NCBI GenBank assembly: GCA_017311185.1 | Contig: JAESUZ010003505.1 | Location: 1,426,001-1,490,000, forward strand | Length of the DNA: 64,000 bases | Reading direction: 5' to 3' | Source: Proteles cristata cristata | Lineage: Eukaryota > Chordata > Mammalia > Carnivora > Hyaenidae | Shown: positions 33,671 through 44,570 of the stretch, piece by piece | Numbering within the stretch: position 1 is the first letter of the stretch | Layout of the letters: each line of letters opens with the position of its first letter | Made by a program: the position numbers and the translations under genes | Notes under the pieces: generated by a model | The model's database searches: none | Told to the model about the DNA's origin: nothing | Seen by the model: only the letters and a program-made list of their open reading frames with translations

Positions 33671-33882
33671 CAGTTCTTAACAGGGGACAATTTTCTGCCA
33701 CAGGGGACATTCCCAATGTCTGGAGACATTTTTGGTTACCACAACTGGGGTAATGATTTTCTGTGTGCTACTACTTCTAGGGAGTAGAGACCAGAGATGA
33801 TGTTAAATACCATACAATCAGCAAACATCTCCTCACATGAACTTATCTAAAACGTCAATAGTGCTAAAGTTGAGAAACTCTG
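33671..33882 (+). mobile_element. MER5A-type hAT DNA transposon
   Basis: Almost the whole element is readable: 'cagttcttaacaggggacaa', 'caggggacattcccaatgtc', 'tggagacatttttggttacc', 'acaactggggtaatg', 'ctagggagtagagaccagag', 'atgttaaataccatacaatc', 'gtcaatagtgctaaagttga', closing 'gagaaactctg'. The two ends form the expected inverted repeat (cagttcttaac / gttgagaaactctg). Non-autonomous and ancient. Confidence 0.93.
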
Positions 33883-34844
33883 TTTTACATGTTTAACTAT
33901 TATGTGTTACAACAATCCTATCTAAAGTATTCAGACCCTTTACTCATTAGTTTTTGTAGAAAAATATTTCTGATTCTTGAAAGGCAAAAAATGTAATAAA
34001 TTAGTGGTAAAAGGACTTCGTGGATAAACCAAACTCCAGATAAATTAGATGCCATATTTACCATAGAATTTCTAGTGAATTTGTTTTTACCTCATTTGTA
34101 TTATATTATGTTGCAATATCACTAACAATTTGTAGTAGAAAATATTATGCCTTCCCCCCCCCCATCAAACCAAAAGTTATTCATAAGGATGCTTTTATTA
34201 CATTGGTAACATTCCTATCAAAGACACAAATATCAAATGATTTATTATGATGTGATGGCAGGAGACATAAAATATTTATGGGCCTAGATGTTTTCACAAT
34301 CTTATGGGCAATTAAAACATAAGAACAACATGAAAAACTAAAATGTCTAGAGAAGATGAGGCCCATCTTGCCGTCTCTCTCATTTAGTTTATTTCCTTTT
34401 CTTTCCTTTTTTTTTTTGAATCATGACTTAGAACTTTTGTTTTGTTGGGAATGTTTGAAAGCTTTCAAGAAAATGACCTTCATTATAGCTTAGTTCACGT
34501 TTTCAAGTGCTTTCTCCTCTTTTAGCAAGGGGTGCTTATCTAAGCTTTTTGATATGTGAATTTCATTATGAAATTGACAATATTTTGATTGGGTTGTATG
34601 GAGGAGCCACCATTTTAAGGAGCTCATTTAAGTCCTTTACTCATTATCTTTAAAAGATATTAATGCAAACAGTCTAGCTCAACTCTTTAAAGAATCTCCT
34701 GGAAAAAGCATAAGGCTTATAGTCTCCTACCACATATTGTGAGCCTTAGGCCATCACTAACAAATTACATAACCTTAAATGTTAAATACTCTGGGTTTCA
34801 GTTTCAACACACACAAAAAATTTGTGTTTAAAATTTAGAGATTA
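33883..34844. other. Unique-looking AT-rich DNA
   Basis: C10 run at 34154-34163 and T-run near 34409-34417. No repeat family or exon recognised. Confidence 0.5.
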
Positions 34845-35050
34845 GAACCACACAGTCTAGGCTTTATCCTGGCTAAGCCACTTGTGTTGGTGTGTGACCC
34901 TGGGCACATCACCTCTTTAAGCCTTCATGTCATTGTCTGCACAATGGAAATAACAATAGTTCCTCCCTCATTGAGTTAAATCTTGGGACCCTGTTAAGCA
35001 CTGAGGTTACAGTTAGAACTTAATAGACATTATTTGTAATTATTATTAAA
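34845..35050 (+). mobile_element. MIR SINE
   Basis: Sense-orientation MIR: 'ggctttatcctggctaagcc', 'acttgtgttggtgtgtgacc', 'ctgggcacatcacctcttta', 'agccttcatgtcattgtctg', 'cacaatggaaataacaatag', 'ttcctccctcattgagttaa', 'ctgttaagcactgagg'. Core and 3' part in correct order. Confidence 0.92.
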
Positions 35051-35394
35051 ACATCTTGAGTCTAAAATCTGATAGTTTTAGATTTAACTAAATCAATGGG
35101 TCAAAATGTAAAATGTCTACATAAACCTACTAGGTACATTCATATCCCAATATAAACAGTTGAATTGGATCAAATCATTCCTGAATAACTTCTAATATCA
35201 AATTCATTGGATTTTTCCCCATTATCAATCGCTTTGACAATGAAATACAATCAAAATATACTATTATTCACAGACACATTTTATGGGAGGAATTGGATAA
35301 CACTGTAATGTGTCTAATCATCTACTACACCCCATTCTGGAACAGTGTAATCATAATTATTGAGTTAACAAACATACTGAATTTGTAGAGTAAA
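35051..35394. other. Unique-looking AT-rich DNA
   Basis: No feature recognised. Confidence 0.5.
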
Positions 35395-35583
35395 GGGGCA
35401 CCTGGGTGGCTCAGTGGGTTGAGTGTCCAACTCTTGATTTTAGCGCAGGTTGTGATCCCAGAGTTGTAGGATCCAGCCCTGAGTCAGGCTCTGCACTGAG
35501 CATAGAGACTGCTTTCGATTCTCTCTCTCTTCCCCTCTGTCCCTCTCCCCTGCTCATACACCCTGTCTCTCAAAAATATATAT
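35395..35583 (+). mobile_element. Older SINEC-type SINE
   Basis: 'ggggcacctgggtggctcag', 'gtccaactcttgattttagc', 'gtcaggctctgcactgagca', 'tagagactgctttcgattct', CT-rich stretch, ending in 'caaaaatatatatatta'. It lacks the felid-specific 'cagctcagagcctgg' body and resembles the wider carnivoran type. Target duplication not clear. Confidence 0.92.
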
Positions 35584-35699
35584 ATTACAGAACATAAACT
35601 TAAGGGAAAATATGCCAATTCTGTTTAATATTTAAGAATCTGTGCCAGAACATCAAAGCAAAAATGGAGATCATGTTATGGAAATGCCCGGTGGGATGT

Positions 35700-35930
35700 G
35701 ACTAATTCTGATTAGGAGAGCTTTTGTGGTGCCAAGATACTCTCATGTGTCCCTTTAAAGTTGTGAAGACCTTCCACAGAAATAGAAAGGAAGAAAGGAA
35801 TTCCAAAATGAGAAAAGACAAGAGCTAGGCACATAGATGAGAAATGCGGAGTATTTGGAGTGATCTTGCAAGAAAGGAGAGTGTTTGGAGGGTGGGAACA
35901 TTCGTTAGTCAAAATGTAATAGGCGATGCA
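35700..35930 (-). mobile_element. Possible L2 LINE fragment, antisense
   Basis: 'gaaggaattccaaaatgaga', 'agacaagagctaggcacata', 'gatgagaaatgcggagtatt' and 'tggagtgatcttgcaag' fit the antisense L2 stretch '...gcattccag..gagg..agcatgtgc..aagg'. Diverged and short. Confidence 0.4.
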
Positions 35931-36302
35931 TCTGGAAATGTAACTACTAAATATTACATGTTATAATACATGGTACATGTAATTTTGCTAGTGATCCTCG
36001 AGGGGTAAAGACAAGCGCGCTTGGTAAAAGTGGATCCTAAATATGTGAGAGGCTTCCAAGTAACATTCACTCTCACGGGGGACTGGTGTCCATAATTGGA
36101 AAGTGTGGCTCCCTCCCTCCTGTGGAAAGCTACAGCCCTGCCTTCTCCAAGATGCCCGGCAGGCACAGTTGGCATCCCAGCCCTGCTTTGAGAGCCAACT
36201 GTCCTCTGCTCGTAATGCTTCTAAAACTTCCTGTGTGCATACCAAGCAACTGGGTGTCCTTTCTAAATGCAAATTCTTTTTAGTAGGTCTATCGTTATGC
36301 AT
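35931..36302. other. Unique-looking non-coding DNA
   Basis: Moderate-GC patch (about 36080-36250). Several overlapping frames of 65-104 codons on both strands cancel each other as evidence for coding. Nothing recognised. Confidence 0.45.
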
Positions 36303-36522
36303 TTTTTAAAAAAATTTAGTGTTTATTTACTTTTCACACACACACACACACACACACAGTCAGTGGGGGACAGGCAGAGAGAGAAGGAGACACAGAAACC
36401 GAAGCAGGCTCTCGGCTCTGAGCTGTCAGCACAGAACCGGACGTGGGGCTTGAACCCACATGGTAAAACCATGACCTGAGCTGAAGTTAGACGATTAACT
36501 GACTGAGCCACCCAGGTGCCCC
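36303..36522 (-). mobile_element. SINEC_Fc-type SINE, antisense, with (CA)n
   Basis: Reverse-complement felid SINE: 'tttagtgtttatttactttt', a (CA)12 where the GA-rich block normally starts, 'gcagagagagaaggagacac', 'gagctgtcagcacagaaccg', head 'gactgagccacccaggtgcc'. No clear target duplication. The 92-codon minus frame here is a SINE artefact. Confidence 0.93.
36335..36358. repeat. (CA)12 microsatellite inside a SINE
   Basis: Pure 24-bp CA repeat, probably grown from the SINE's GA/CT-rich region. Likely length-polymorphic. Confidence 0.95.
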
Positions 36523-39500
36523 TGAGATTCTGAATTTCTAGCAAGCTCCTGGTGACCCTCATGCTTTTAATCCCAAGGAACCCATTTGCAAAGCAAGACA
36601 TTCAAGTACACCAGGAAGGATCTCTTCCCAAACTATTCTCTCAAATTCTAAAGGTGTTTTAATTGTTTTGGTCAGAACCGGTTCCTACCCAAACATCTAG
36701 TCTAATATGCTGAAATAATTTCTCTTCATTCTTTAAGGCAGGAGAGCATAACCAAGTATTCAAATGTGATGGACATTTTTATGTAGGCATGGAGATTTTC
36801 CTTTAAGATCACACTAATTAAGGAAATGGCACAACACTTGCTGTGTAACAGATTTTATGCTATGGAAGTGATTTATGATATAGCTGTACCAGATAATAAT
36901 TGTAACAATAGAAAACATTAGCAACTGTGCGAACTAATAGAAAAAAATAAACGGTGTCACTCTTGCTTCTTTTTCAAATATGTGATGAAAGTGATTAACA
37001 TAATACTTTGATTTGTAGAAAATTCTCAATGTGTTATATGAATTAAAATGCAGAGGCAATTCTGTGTAGTGTCCAGTGAGGGATATGTTATCATTGTCAT
37101 CTCTGGCTTTTCAAAATATACTCAGTTCTGACTCTGAGAGGAGCGAACCATTTCTCAGATACTAGAACTAGAAAATCAGTGTCCTGGAAAATGTATTTGG
37201 AGAAAGCAAATTTAATCACAACATCAGGCTATATACCACATATCTTAGTTATTTTCCGAGATGGACCTACTTTGGATTCCATATGTTATCTGAATTCTCA
37301 CCTTATATGTTAATACAGTAGAAAATATCACTAGGTCATCTAGGACTGCAGTTGCATCTGGCAGAGGATGCCCTGCATTTTTTCTTAAAACTTTCAGATA
37401 AGTAGATTAGTCAACATTCCCTGGTAACATATTTCATTATCTCAAAGACACTTAGGGACAGAGGGCATAAAAAAAAAAAAAATCGTGTCTACACTACTCT
37501 AAATTCATTTCACCTGTTTTGCTCTCATCGCACACAAAAAGTATCGGCTCATCAGCACCCACAAGATTTCCTGTGAGTGCCTGATTATCTTTGTAAAGTG
37601 GGACCCAGAATTGCTTCTTGGGGTTAGACCACAGCTCCTTAGCCTTCCTTCAAAACCTCCTTAGCCTAAGGGTATTTTATTTCCCTTTATGCTTCAGCAT
37701 CAGATAGACTCAAAATTATCCATTTCGCTTTACTTGGTGGAATCATGGAACTCTCAAGGATATAATCAATAACAGTACCGTGAGAGCTGTTGCTTTATAA
37801 AATACACTCCTATTTCTACAACCCAGAATCCTATTAGTAATTGCAACAGTTGATAGCAAGGATCTCAGCTATCATTTATAGACAGACCATTTATAAATTT
37901 ATGGAATGGAGACTTGAAATGTACCTTAAAGGCCATCAGGTTCAAGTTTCTCATTTATACATGCTATACAAGAGGCCTCACAAATTTAAATTACCTTCTG
38001 TTCTAGATCACAAAGTTTTAGGGTATTGAGATTACAACTCTTTAAGCTTTTCTCCACAAAAACTCTTTTCAAAGTATTTTTAGGAACAGTTTCCCCCACC
38101 TTACTCTATATAGTTGCTTCTGTGATTGATTTTTGTTGCTTTATAGATGGTGGGCCTAGTTTTTGTTTTGGAGTCGGTCTCTTGTGTTTAAGCAGAGGAT
38201 TCTATACGTATTCCAATTAGATTTTATCTCATTGGTTACAGCCTCCACATTTCAAGAGGCTGATATATTTTTCTATAATTTGAGAGTTTGCCATGTAATA
38301 TAATAATTTGACTTAACAATATGGGGAAGTTAAATAAGCATACCAACTATATTTTCAACCAAATTATTCATAAATCATCAGACAGGAAGGGCTGAAGACC
38401 AAGGCCATAAATCAGCTGTGGATTCCACTACACAAGGGGATACAGAACCATTATCCAATCCTGTTTTGGAGTTTGGTCATCTGCACGATCACAATTACAC
38501 ATTCACCTTCACCATTTTGTTACCCAGTCTACATTTGTATTTCCTCCATGTTGTCATCAAGATTGTTTTCCAGGACTTGAGTTTTAAAAATTGCCTAGTT
38601 TCTACCCTTAGTAACTCCATAGTTATTTTGGGTAAACATGCTGAATCTTATCACTAATTGCTTTGTTTCTTAGAAATCACTGAATATACTTTAACAATAC
38701 CATATAGGTATTGTTGGATGATTTATGTCAAACGGATGTCTATAATTTGTGAAATCCTTATTTTTCCCACTTTGAAAATCATGACAGTGGTTCATTCTAC
38801 CCCATCTAGCATCTGTCTGGTTACACATTGTTCCCGAGTAGTCCATTCATAATCTCCCTGGCAAATCACTCACATACCCTAAAACACAGCCCATTTAGGA
38901 CACGACAATTGTTTTAGATCATACAGTTAAATGTCCTTTTACTTGCTGCTTCCTTATGGTGGGACTAAGCTCTCTCTAAAGCAGTCATTTTCTGCACAGG
39001 AGCCAAACCAAAAGAGAGAGAAGGCAGAGGGGGAAAAAAAGATATTTCCTCAACAACATCTATTAAACTTTTATTTTATATCAGGTACTATTCTGAGAAG
39101 TGAATTTCATTTTTTCATTGAAATGGATAATAATTCCATGGAAAAACATCTGTCCTCTTAAAACTTTCAGGCCCTATTTGCATAATTTTTAATAGTGCCT
39201 GTTTATAAAGGTTATAGTACACTTTTAAAGTACCATAACTAAAGTATCATAAACTACCTAACTCAATGCTGACAAAATTTCTACTACATAGACATTACTC
39301 TCTTTATGTACATATGCAGAATGTGAGTTTCCAAGAAACTTAGTGAATTGCTAAAAATCACAGTGCCTTAACATAGGAAAAACATAGCCTCCAAACTAAC
39401 ACGTCTTTCAGGGATTCACAGCCACCTATATAAAGAGCATTTCTTATTTTTAGTTTAAATCAACATTTACTAATGTATAGGCTTACTCATGTTGTTGCTA

Positions 39501-40069
39501 GTAATTTTGCTGGAAGAAATGTATAGTGTTGGTAATTTTTATTGTAAGAATTCCAGTCTTGGAAGTTTGTCTTCCTTTGGTCTGTCGACCCTTTCAGAGA
39601 TTCAGATTAGGAAAGTTTTTTATTTAACCTTTTACCTAAGCAAAAATTAAAAGCCCCCCCCCGCCCCCCCTGTCATTTCAGCCACACATCTGATCCTGCC
39701 CTGTTTCCTTGGCTTGTTTCTGTGTTTTCCTAATGGGGTAGCCACTTTTTCCTGGAATTCCATTGCTTCTACTTCTCTAGGCAGTTTTGAGTTGGAGGTC
39801 TCAATTTGATCCAGAAATAAGTTTTTTCTTACTCTGCTCAGACATCCTCAGCAAGGCAAGAAAAACATAGTCAGTACTTTTGCTTTGAGCTGGATCATAA
39901 AGTTTAGCTGACTACTCTTGCTGTGAAAAGAACTGTAAAAAGAAATCCAGTTCATATACGCAATTTCCATTTCTCTGAATAAAATCACCTCTGTTGCTTA
40001 ACCTTTTCTTGTTTATCCAAGAACTTCTCCCAGGAAGTCTGCCCTTAGGTTGGTGGATGTTTTTACTGA
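36523..40069. other. Unique-looking AT-rich DNA
   Basis: No SINE over 3.5 kb. A14 run at 37469-37482. C9-G-C7 run at 39654-39670. The part at 37880-38010 ('accttaaaggccatcaggtt', 'caagtttctcatttatac') vaguely recalls ancient MIR/CR1-type words but is too decayed to assign. No credible exon; the frames are all below 80 codons. Confidence 0.45.
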
Positions 40070-40560
40070 GTCAGGGTTCAATCACTACCATAAGTATTCT
40101 GGAATAAAGGGTTATTCTAGGAATTAGTCCTTTCATAATAGGAGAAGCTGGGGACAGTAGGAAGATCAGCCAGCCCATGAAGCAGGCATATCTGGCTGCT
40201 GAAGAAGGTCTGTTGTACAGAGGAGAGTAGTGGACAGATCTATGGGACTGTAGCTGTGCCCCTGGTGGTGGGCGTGGCATCACTGGTGGTCCCCAGGGCC
40301 AACACTGGAGAGAGGAACCAGACAGGGAGCTGGGTAGATTAAGAACAAGCTGGAATCCAGTGGAAGATTTGCGTCTCTTCTCACTGCCTCTCACAAGAGT
40401 GCACTTAAGAGAGAAAAGGCTGCCGTTTCACCTTCACCTTCTAAATCATGATTAGTTTTCCCTTTCAGCTGATTCTAAATCAGAACCATGCAGAGAAGTG
40501 GATTCTGGGAAGTGTAGTTCCAGTTTAGCCAAGTTGACACAGTACAAAGCCACCATATTG
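40070..40560. other. Possible unassigned ancient repeat
   Basis: Less AT-rich than its flanks. Stretches such as 'ggttcaatcactaccataag', 'ggattctgggaagtgtagtt' and 'agccaagttgacacagtaca' feel like words of a dispersed mammalian repeat, but I cannot name the family. A 107-codon minus-strand frame (40071-40394) shows no domain and is not called as a gene. Confidence 0.3.
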
Positions 40561-40730
40561 GAACGCATCTGCGGAATATGGAGCTCTACCCTCATTCTAC
40601 TATCAATTCTGGTTCTTTGGCATCCATTCTCAATTTTATATTATAATTTTGATTTTATTATACATTTAAATCTTCAACACTCTATGTAATTTGGCAAAAC
40701 AGGAAAGGAAGTGTTCTGCCTGCCTAATTT

Positions 40731-40743
40731 AAAATATACTTGG
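40731..40743. repeat. Target-site duplication, left copy
   Basis: 'aaaatatacttgg', identical to 40981-40993. Confidence 0.95.
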
Positions 40744-40980
40744 GGGGCGCCTGGGTGGCTTAGTCGGTTAAGCGACCGACTTTCGCTTAGGTCATGATCT
40801 CCCGGTTCGTGGGTTCGAGCCCCGCGTCGGGCTCTGTGCTGACTGCCAGCTCAGAGCCTGGAGCCTGTTTCAGAGTCTGTGTCTCCCTCTCTCTCTGATC
40901 CTCCCCTGCTCACACTGTCTCTCTCTCTCCTAGAAATAAAAAAATATATATATTTAAAAAATATAAAAAGTTAAAAAAAT
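40744..40980 (+). mobile_element. Young-looking SINEC_Fc-type SINE with perfect target duplication
   Basis: 'ggggcgcctgggtggcttag', 'tcggttaagcgaccgacttt', 'ggttcgtgggttcgagcccc', 'gcgtcgggctctgtgctgac', then 'tgccagctcagagcctggag', CT-rich stretch, AT-rich tail. About ten CpGs survive in the head. Perfect 13-bp target duplication 'aaaatatacttgg' at 40731-40743 and 40981-40993. Best candidate in the window for a recent insertion. Confidence 0.97.
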
Positions 40981-40993
40981 AAAATATACTTGG
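40981..40993. repeat. Target-site duplication, right copy
   Basis: Exact partner of 40731-40743 directly after the SINE tail. Confidence 0.95.
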
Positions 40994-41326
40994 AACCATA
41001 TGCCACGTGTCTGCTTGAATCTGTCCCTTCTTACTACTCTGGGCTTTTTAGCACTTTAGTTATCAATTTCTGTGATAATACCACACTGTTCTACTTACCA
41101 TATCTCTGTAACACGTTTTAAAATCTAGTGAGGGAATTTCTTTTCTCAGTGTTTGAGTTATTCTTTCTCTTTGTGGCTATTGTCATGTAGCTCCTCTTCC
41201 ATATGAATTTCAGAATCATTGTATCTTTATTACACCCCGCAAATATTCTATTAAATTTTATCAGAATTGCATTCTGTTCTGTAGGTTAATTGGGAAAATT
41301 TTACCTCTTTAAAATATAGACTATTC

Positions 41327-41503
41327 AGGGGGTATGTGGGTGGTTCAATTGGTTAAGCATCTGTCTTTGGCCCAGGTCAGGATCTCAGGGTTTGTGACTT
41401 GACATCCCACAGTGAACATGCTGACAGCATAAAGCTTGCTGAGGATTCTCTCTCCCTCTTTCTCTGCCCCTCCCCAACTTTCTCTCTAAAAAAAAAAAAA
41501 AAA
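41327..41503 (+). mobile_element. Older SINEC-type SINE nested in L1
   Basis: 'gggggtatgtgggtggttca', 'attggttaagcatctgtctt', 'aacatgctgacagcataaag', short CT-rich stretch and a pure A-tail of about 16. Shortened by a deletion in the middle. Target duplication 41309-41326 and 41504-41521 shares 'ttaaaatataga' followed by similar bases. Confidence 0.9.
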
Positions 41504-41761
41504 TTAAAATATAGAATCTTCGGAGAATAGTCAAACTCCATGCATAGATCGATCTGGCATAATTTTTAAGATCATTGCTAGATTACCAGATTTGTGTTAG
41601 TGGTGGTTATTGTTGCTACTGTGATGAGTCTCGTTTTTTCCAATTTATTTTCTAACCACTTATTATTTTTCATATGTTAAAATTGAATTTGAGTAACTCA
41701 CTGAAGTCTTATTTTTCTGATGTTTTTAGATGATTTCTTAAATATAAAATCATAACATTTT

Positions 41762-41977
41762 ATTTTTTAATGTTTTTTTAATGTCTATTTTTGAGACAGC
41801 TAGACAGAGTGTGAGTGGGGGAAGGGCAGAGAGAGAGGGAGACACAGACTCCGAAGCAGGCTCCAGGCTCTGAGCTGTCAGCACAGAGACCTACACAGGG
41901 CTCGAACTCATGAACTGTGAGATCATTACCTGAGCCGACATCGGGCGCTAAACCGACTGAGCCACCCAGGCGCCCCC
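41762..41977 (-). mobile_element. SINEC_Fc-type SINE nested in L1, antisense
   Basis: Reverse-complement felid SINE: 'aatgtctatttttgagacag', 'caggctccaggctctgagct', 'gtcagcacagagacctacac', head 'gactgagccacccaggcgcc'. Target duplication of 15 bp with one mismatch: 41747-41761 (aaatcataacatttt) and 41978-41992 (aaatcataacgtttt). Confidence 0.95.
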
Positions 41978-42620
41978 AAATCATAACGTTTTCAAAACTG
42001 TGATTTTATATATTATGTTTCAATACTTCAAATATACTTTTCTTATTCTATTGATCTGGCTGGGACACCCAGAAGAGTAAGGAGTAATGGCTGCCAGAAT
42101 GGTCATTCTTGTTTTGTTCTTTTCTCAAATGGGAATGGTTCTATTATATTGCCACTAAGTGAACTGTGAAACATGCCCTTTGTTACTTAAAGAATGTTTC
42201 TCCTTTATGTTTACAGAGTTCTTGTTTTTGTTTTGATGAGAAATGAGCAGTGAGCTTTATCACAGGGTTTTTTCAGCACCCATGAAAATAATCATGCAAT
42301 TTCTGTCTCTATACTTCTCAATATATTATTAATAAAATCTTAGTAAGCATATTTAGTGTATTCTCTCAACAAAACCTATTTAATCATAATATTTTCTTCA
42401 GTATATTGTTAAATTAGATGTGTTAATGTTTTATTCATAGTTTCTCCACCTTATATTCACAAGTGACATTGGTGAACAGTTTTCAGGCTTGTTTTTCTCT
42501 CTGCTGTGTTTTTGTTTTATAGTTATTCTAGCCTTGTGAAATGAATTGGAAAGATGTCCAATTATTTATGTTTTTTCTCTTCCTATGATTTCCGCCTGGG
42601 CATCAAATTCACTGTTTGGT

Positions 42621-42849
42621 TTTTTTTTTTAATTTTCAATCTCTCAAAAAACTTGTTGTTGTTTTTTTTTCATTTCATTTTGTTTTGTTTTTTAAATGGG
42701 GAGGATTTTTCCCTGTCCTTCCTTCAGGTAGTCATTTCCTGCTAGTTTCTCATGAGGCTTTTATTATTTCCAGCCAACAGATAATCACCCCATTGTGATA
42801 ATCCACAATTAGAAAATACATATATCCTGCTCCATTGCCCCATAACCAT
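42621..42849. other. T-rich DNA
   Basis: T-runs near 42621-42630 and 42663-42670, possibly still L1-derived. Two overlapping T-rich frames (42554-42798) give a phenylalanine-rich hydrophobic translation and are artefacts. Confidence 0.4.
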
Positions 42850-43300
42850 TTTTAAGTTTATTCAACTAACACTTATTGCTGAGTGTGTGTAAGCAGTACC
42901 ATAATGGGATTTAAAGTGTGGGAGATAAATTGCTTTAAGATAGATTTGAAAGACATCATCTGGCCTTTAGAAACTTAAAATATGTTTGGAGAAATGACAT
43001 GCACTCCTGAAATAATTTAATGAGAGTACAAATAAGTGTATTCATAATATTTCATGGTAAAGCATAAAATGAGTATGGAAATGCAGAGAGTATGTGCCCA
43101 AGTGGCGAGGGACAAAAGTTAAGAGGCATTAGTCAGAAAACACTTAAGAGGAGAGGTGAGCTCTGAGCTGAATATTGAAATAGGGGATACACATGAAGTG
43201 GGAGCTCTGAGGCAGTATTGTGAATAGTATGTGGAAAGACAGGAAAACACGAATAAGTGAATCTCTGGGCAGATGATAATATATACGTTAGCTTATCTGA
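42850..43300 (-). mobile_element. L2 LINE fragment, antisense
   Basis: Antisense L2 order: 'ttattcaactaacacttatt', 'gctgagtgtgtgtaagcagt', 'ctggcctttagaaacttaaa', 'aatgagagtacaaataagtg', 'gagagtatgtgcccaagtgg', 'gagaggtgagctctgagctg', 'aatattgaaa'. Diverged and frame-broken. Confidence 0.7.
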
Positions 43301-44199
43301 GGATAAAGGAGGTATTTTAGAAATCTTAATTAATGATACGAGAAACATGGTATGGCAATCCTAACGGTCAAGGTCAGACCCTGCCTGCACCAGCTGGTCC
43401 CTGTCTCCCAATGTTCCACTGGGCTTTGTTCAGGACCCAGCAAGAGGGAAGCCGACTATGGCATACCTGCCTTTCTTTAATGAATGTGTGCAGATATATG
43501 CACATATCACACACATGCTCTGCCTCTGAGCAAAGTGGCATAGTCTTACAATGTCTTGTCACAGGAGTGAGGAACAATTGGCCTGAACAAGTATGACTTA
43601 AGTGTAATCATATATAAATGAAACAATGTCTGAATAGAAACTAATGAATGCCATGAAGGTTTCAATGTATGAATATGAGCTAATGCCATGAAGGCTTCAT
43701 ACACTGTCTTATTTACTCTCCTCAGTATAAGGACAGAATAGTATCTGATCTCATCACCATAAGGAATGGTACTTATAAAGAAACTAAAGGAAAAAGAAAA
43801 ACTATATCTGATATTCTCGCATCATTTCTGTGATTCCATACCTAGGCCAAACCATGAGAAGCATGAGGGGGAGAATGGTATACCAGTTGAATTCTCAAAG
43901 GAATCCTCTGTCTCAAAGAAAAAAAATATGTTTGATAATTATTATTAACTCCGGTATTTACAAACTTTCAACAGTTACCGACAAAAATGTGGTCTGCTTA
44001 TTACAGTTACATGGCACCTGGTGTACTTTCTGACAACCATCAATTATCACAACATTGTGCAGAGATGAATCTGCTTCCTGCCTTCCATTGACCAAAAGGG
44101 GCTTTCTAAAGATTGAAGAGTGTTCTAAAAAATAAGAATTACCGTCACCACACAGGAAGCTCTCATGTCTCCTTTAAATTAAAGAAAAACTTGATGAGG
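43301..44199. other. Unique-looking non-coding DNA
   Basis: No assigned repeat. It contains the 17-bp near-exact direct repeat 'aatgccatgaaggtttc' (43647) and 'aatgccatgaaggcttc' (43682). Frames of 60-87 codons overlap on both strands; none shows a domain. Confidence 0.45.
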
Positions 44200-44330
44200 G
44201 AGTAATGTAGATCTGAATCTGAAGCCTGATTGTCCCCTTACTCTCTTCTGATCTTGGGTGATTATTATTAATAATGTATGTTAAGTACTTAGCACTGTGT
44301 TGAAGAATAGGAGCTTAATGAATGGTAAAT
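44200..44330 (+). mobile_element. MIR fragment, sense
   Basis: 'cttctgatcttgggtgatta', 'taataatgtatgttaagtac', 'ttagcactgtgttgaagaat', 'aggagcttaatgaatgg' follow the 3' half of MIR (taatgtatgtaaagc / cttagcacagtgcctggcac / taagcgctcaataaat). Partial and diverged. Confidence 0.55.
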
Positions 44331-44344
44331 CTTTTATTTTCTTC

Positions 44345-44570
44345 CTCATTATTAAGGGAACCGCTTAAAAAGCACTTGCTGGTTGCCAAGCACTGATCCA
44401 AGCACTTTATACGTGTCTCCTTATTTAATCTTCTCAACAACCTGATGAGATCAGTTACTATTAATACCCCAACTTTATGAATGGAAACTTTGCTGAAGGA
44501 AACCCATTTAGTGAGGGGAGGTGCCAGGATCCGAACTGATGCCATCTGGCTCTCTCACTGCCTCATTCCA
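44345..44570 (-). mobile_element. MIR SINE, antisense
   Basis: 'agcacttgctggttgccaag', 'cactgatccaagcactttat', 'acgtgtctccttatttaatc', 'ttctcaacaacctgatgaga', 'cagttactattaatacccc', 'aggatccgaactgatgcca' give the antisense MIR order nearly end to end. It lies tail-to-tail with the sense MIR fragment on its left. Confidence 0.9.

Larger units (their letters stand above)
41020..42620 (-). mobile_element. Old L1 ORF2 fragment, antisense, broken by two SINEs
   Basis: T-rich sequence that follows antisense L1 ORF2 order: 'ctcctcttccatatgaattt', 'cagaatcattgtatc', 'tcagaattgcattctgttct', 'gtaggttaattggg', later 'gtcattcttgttttgttctt', 'gtgacattggtgaacagttt', 'attctagccttgtgaaatga'. No open frame survives on the minus strand. 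SINEs at 41327-41503 and 41762-41977 are nested in it, each with its own target duplication made of L1 sequence. Confidence 0.7.

Noticed and set aside
40071..40394. 107-codon minus-strand frame with proline-rich part
   Set aside because: No domain, no flanking exon signals, and it lies in a segment suspected of being an old repeat.
42554..42798. Hydrophobic, phenylalanine-rich frames as a membrane protein
   Set aside because: They come from T-rich antisense L1-type sequence with T homopolymers.
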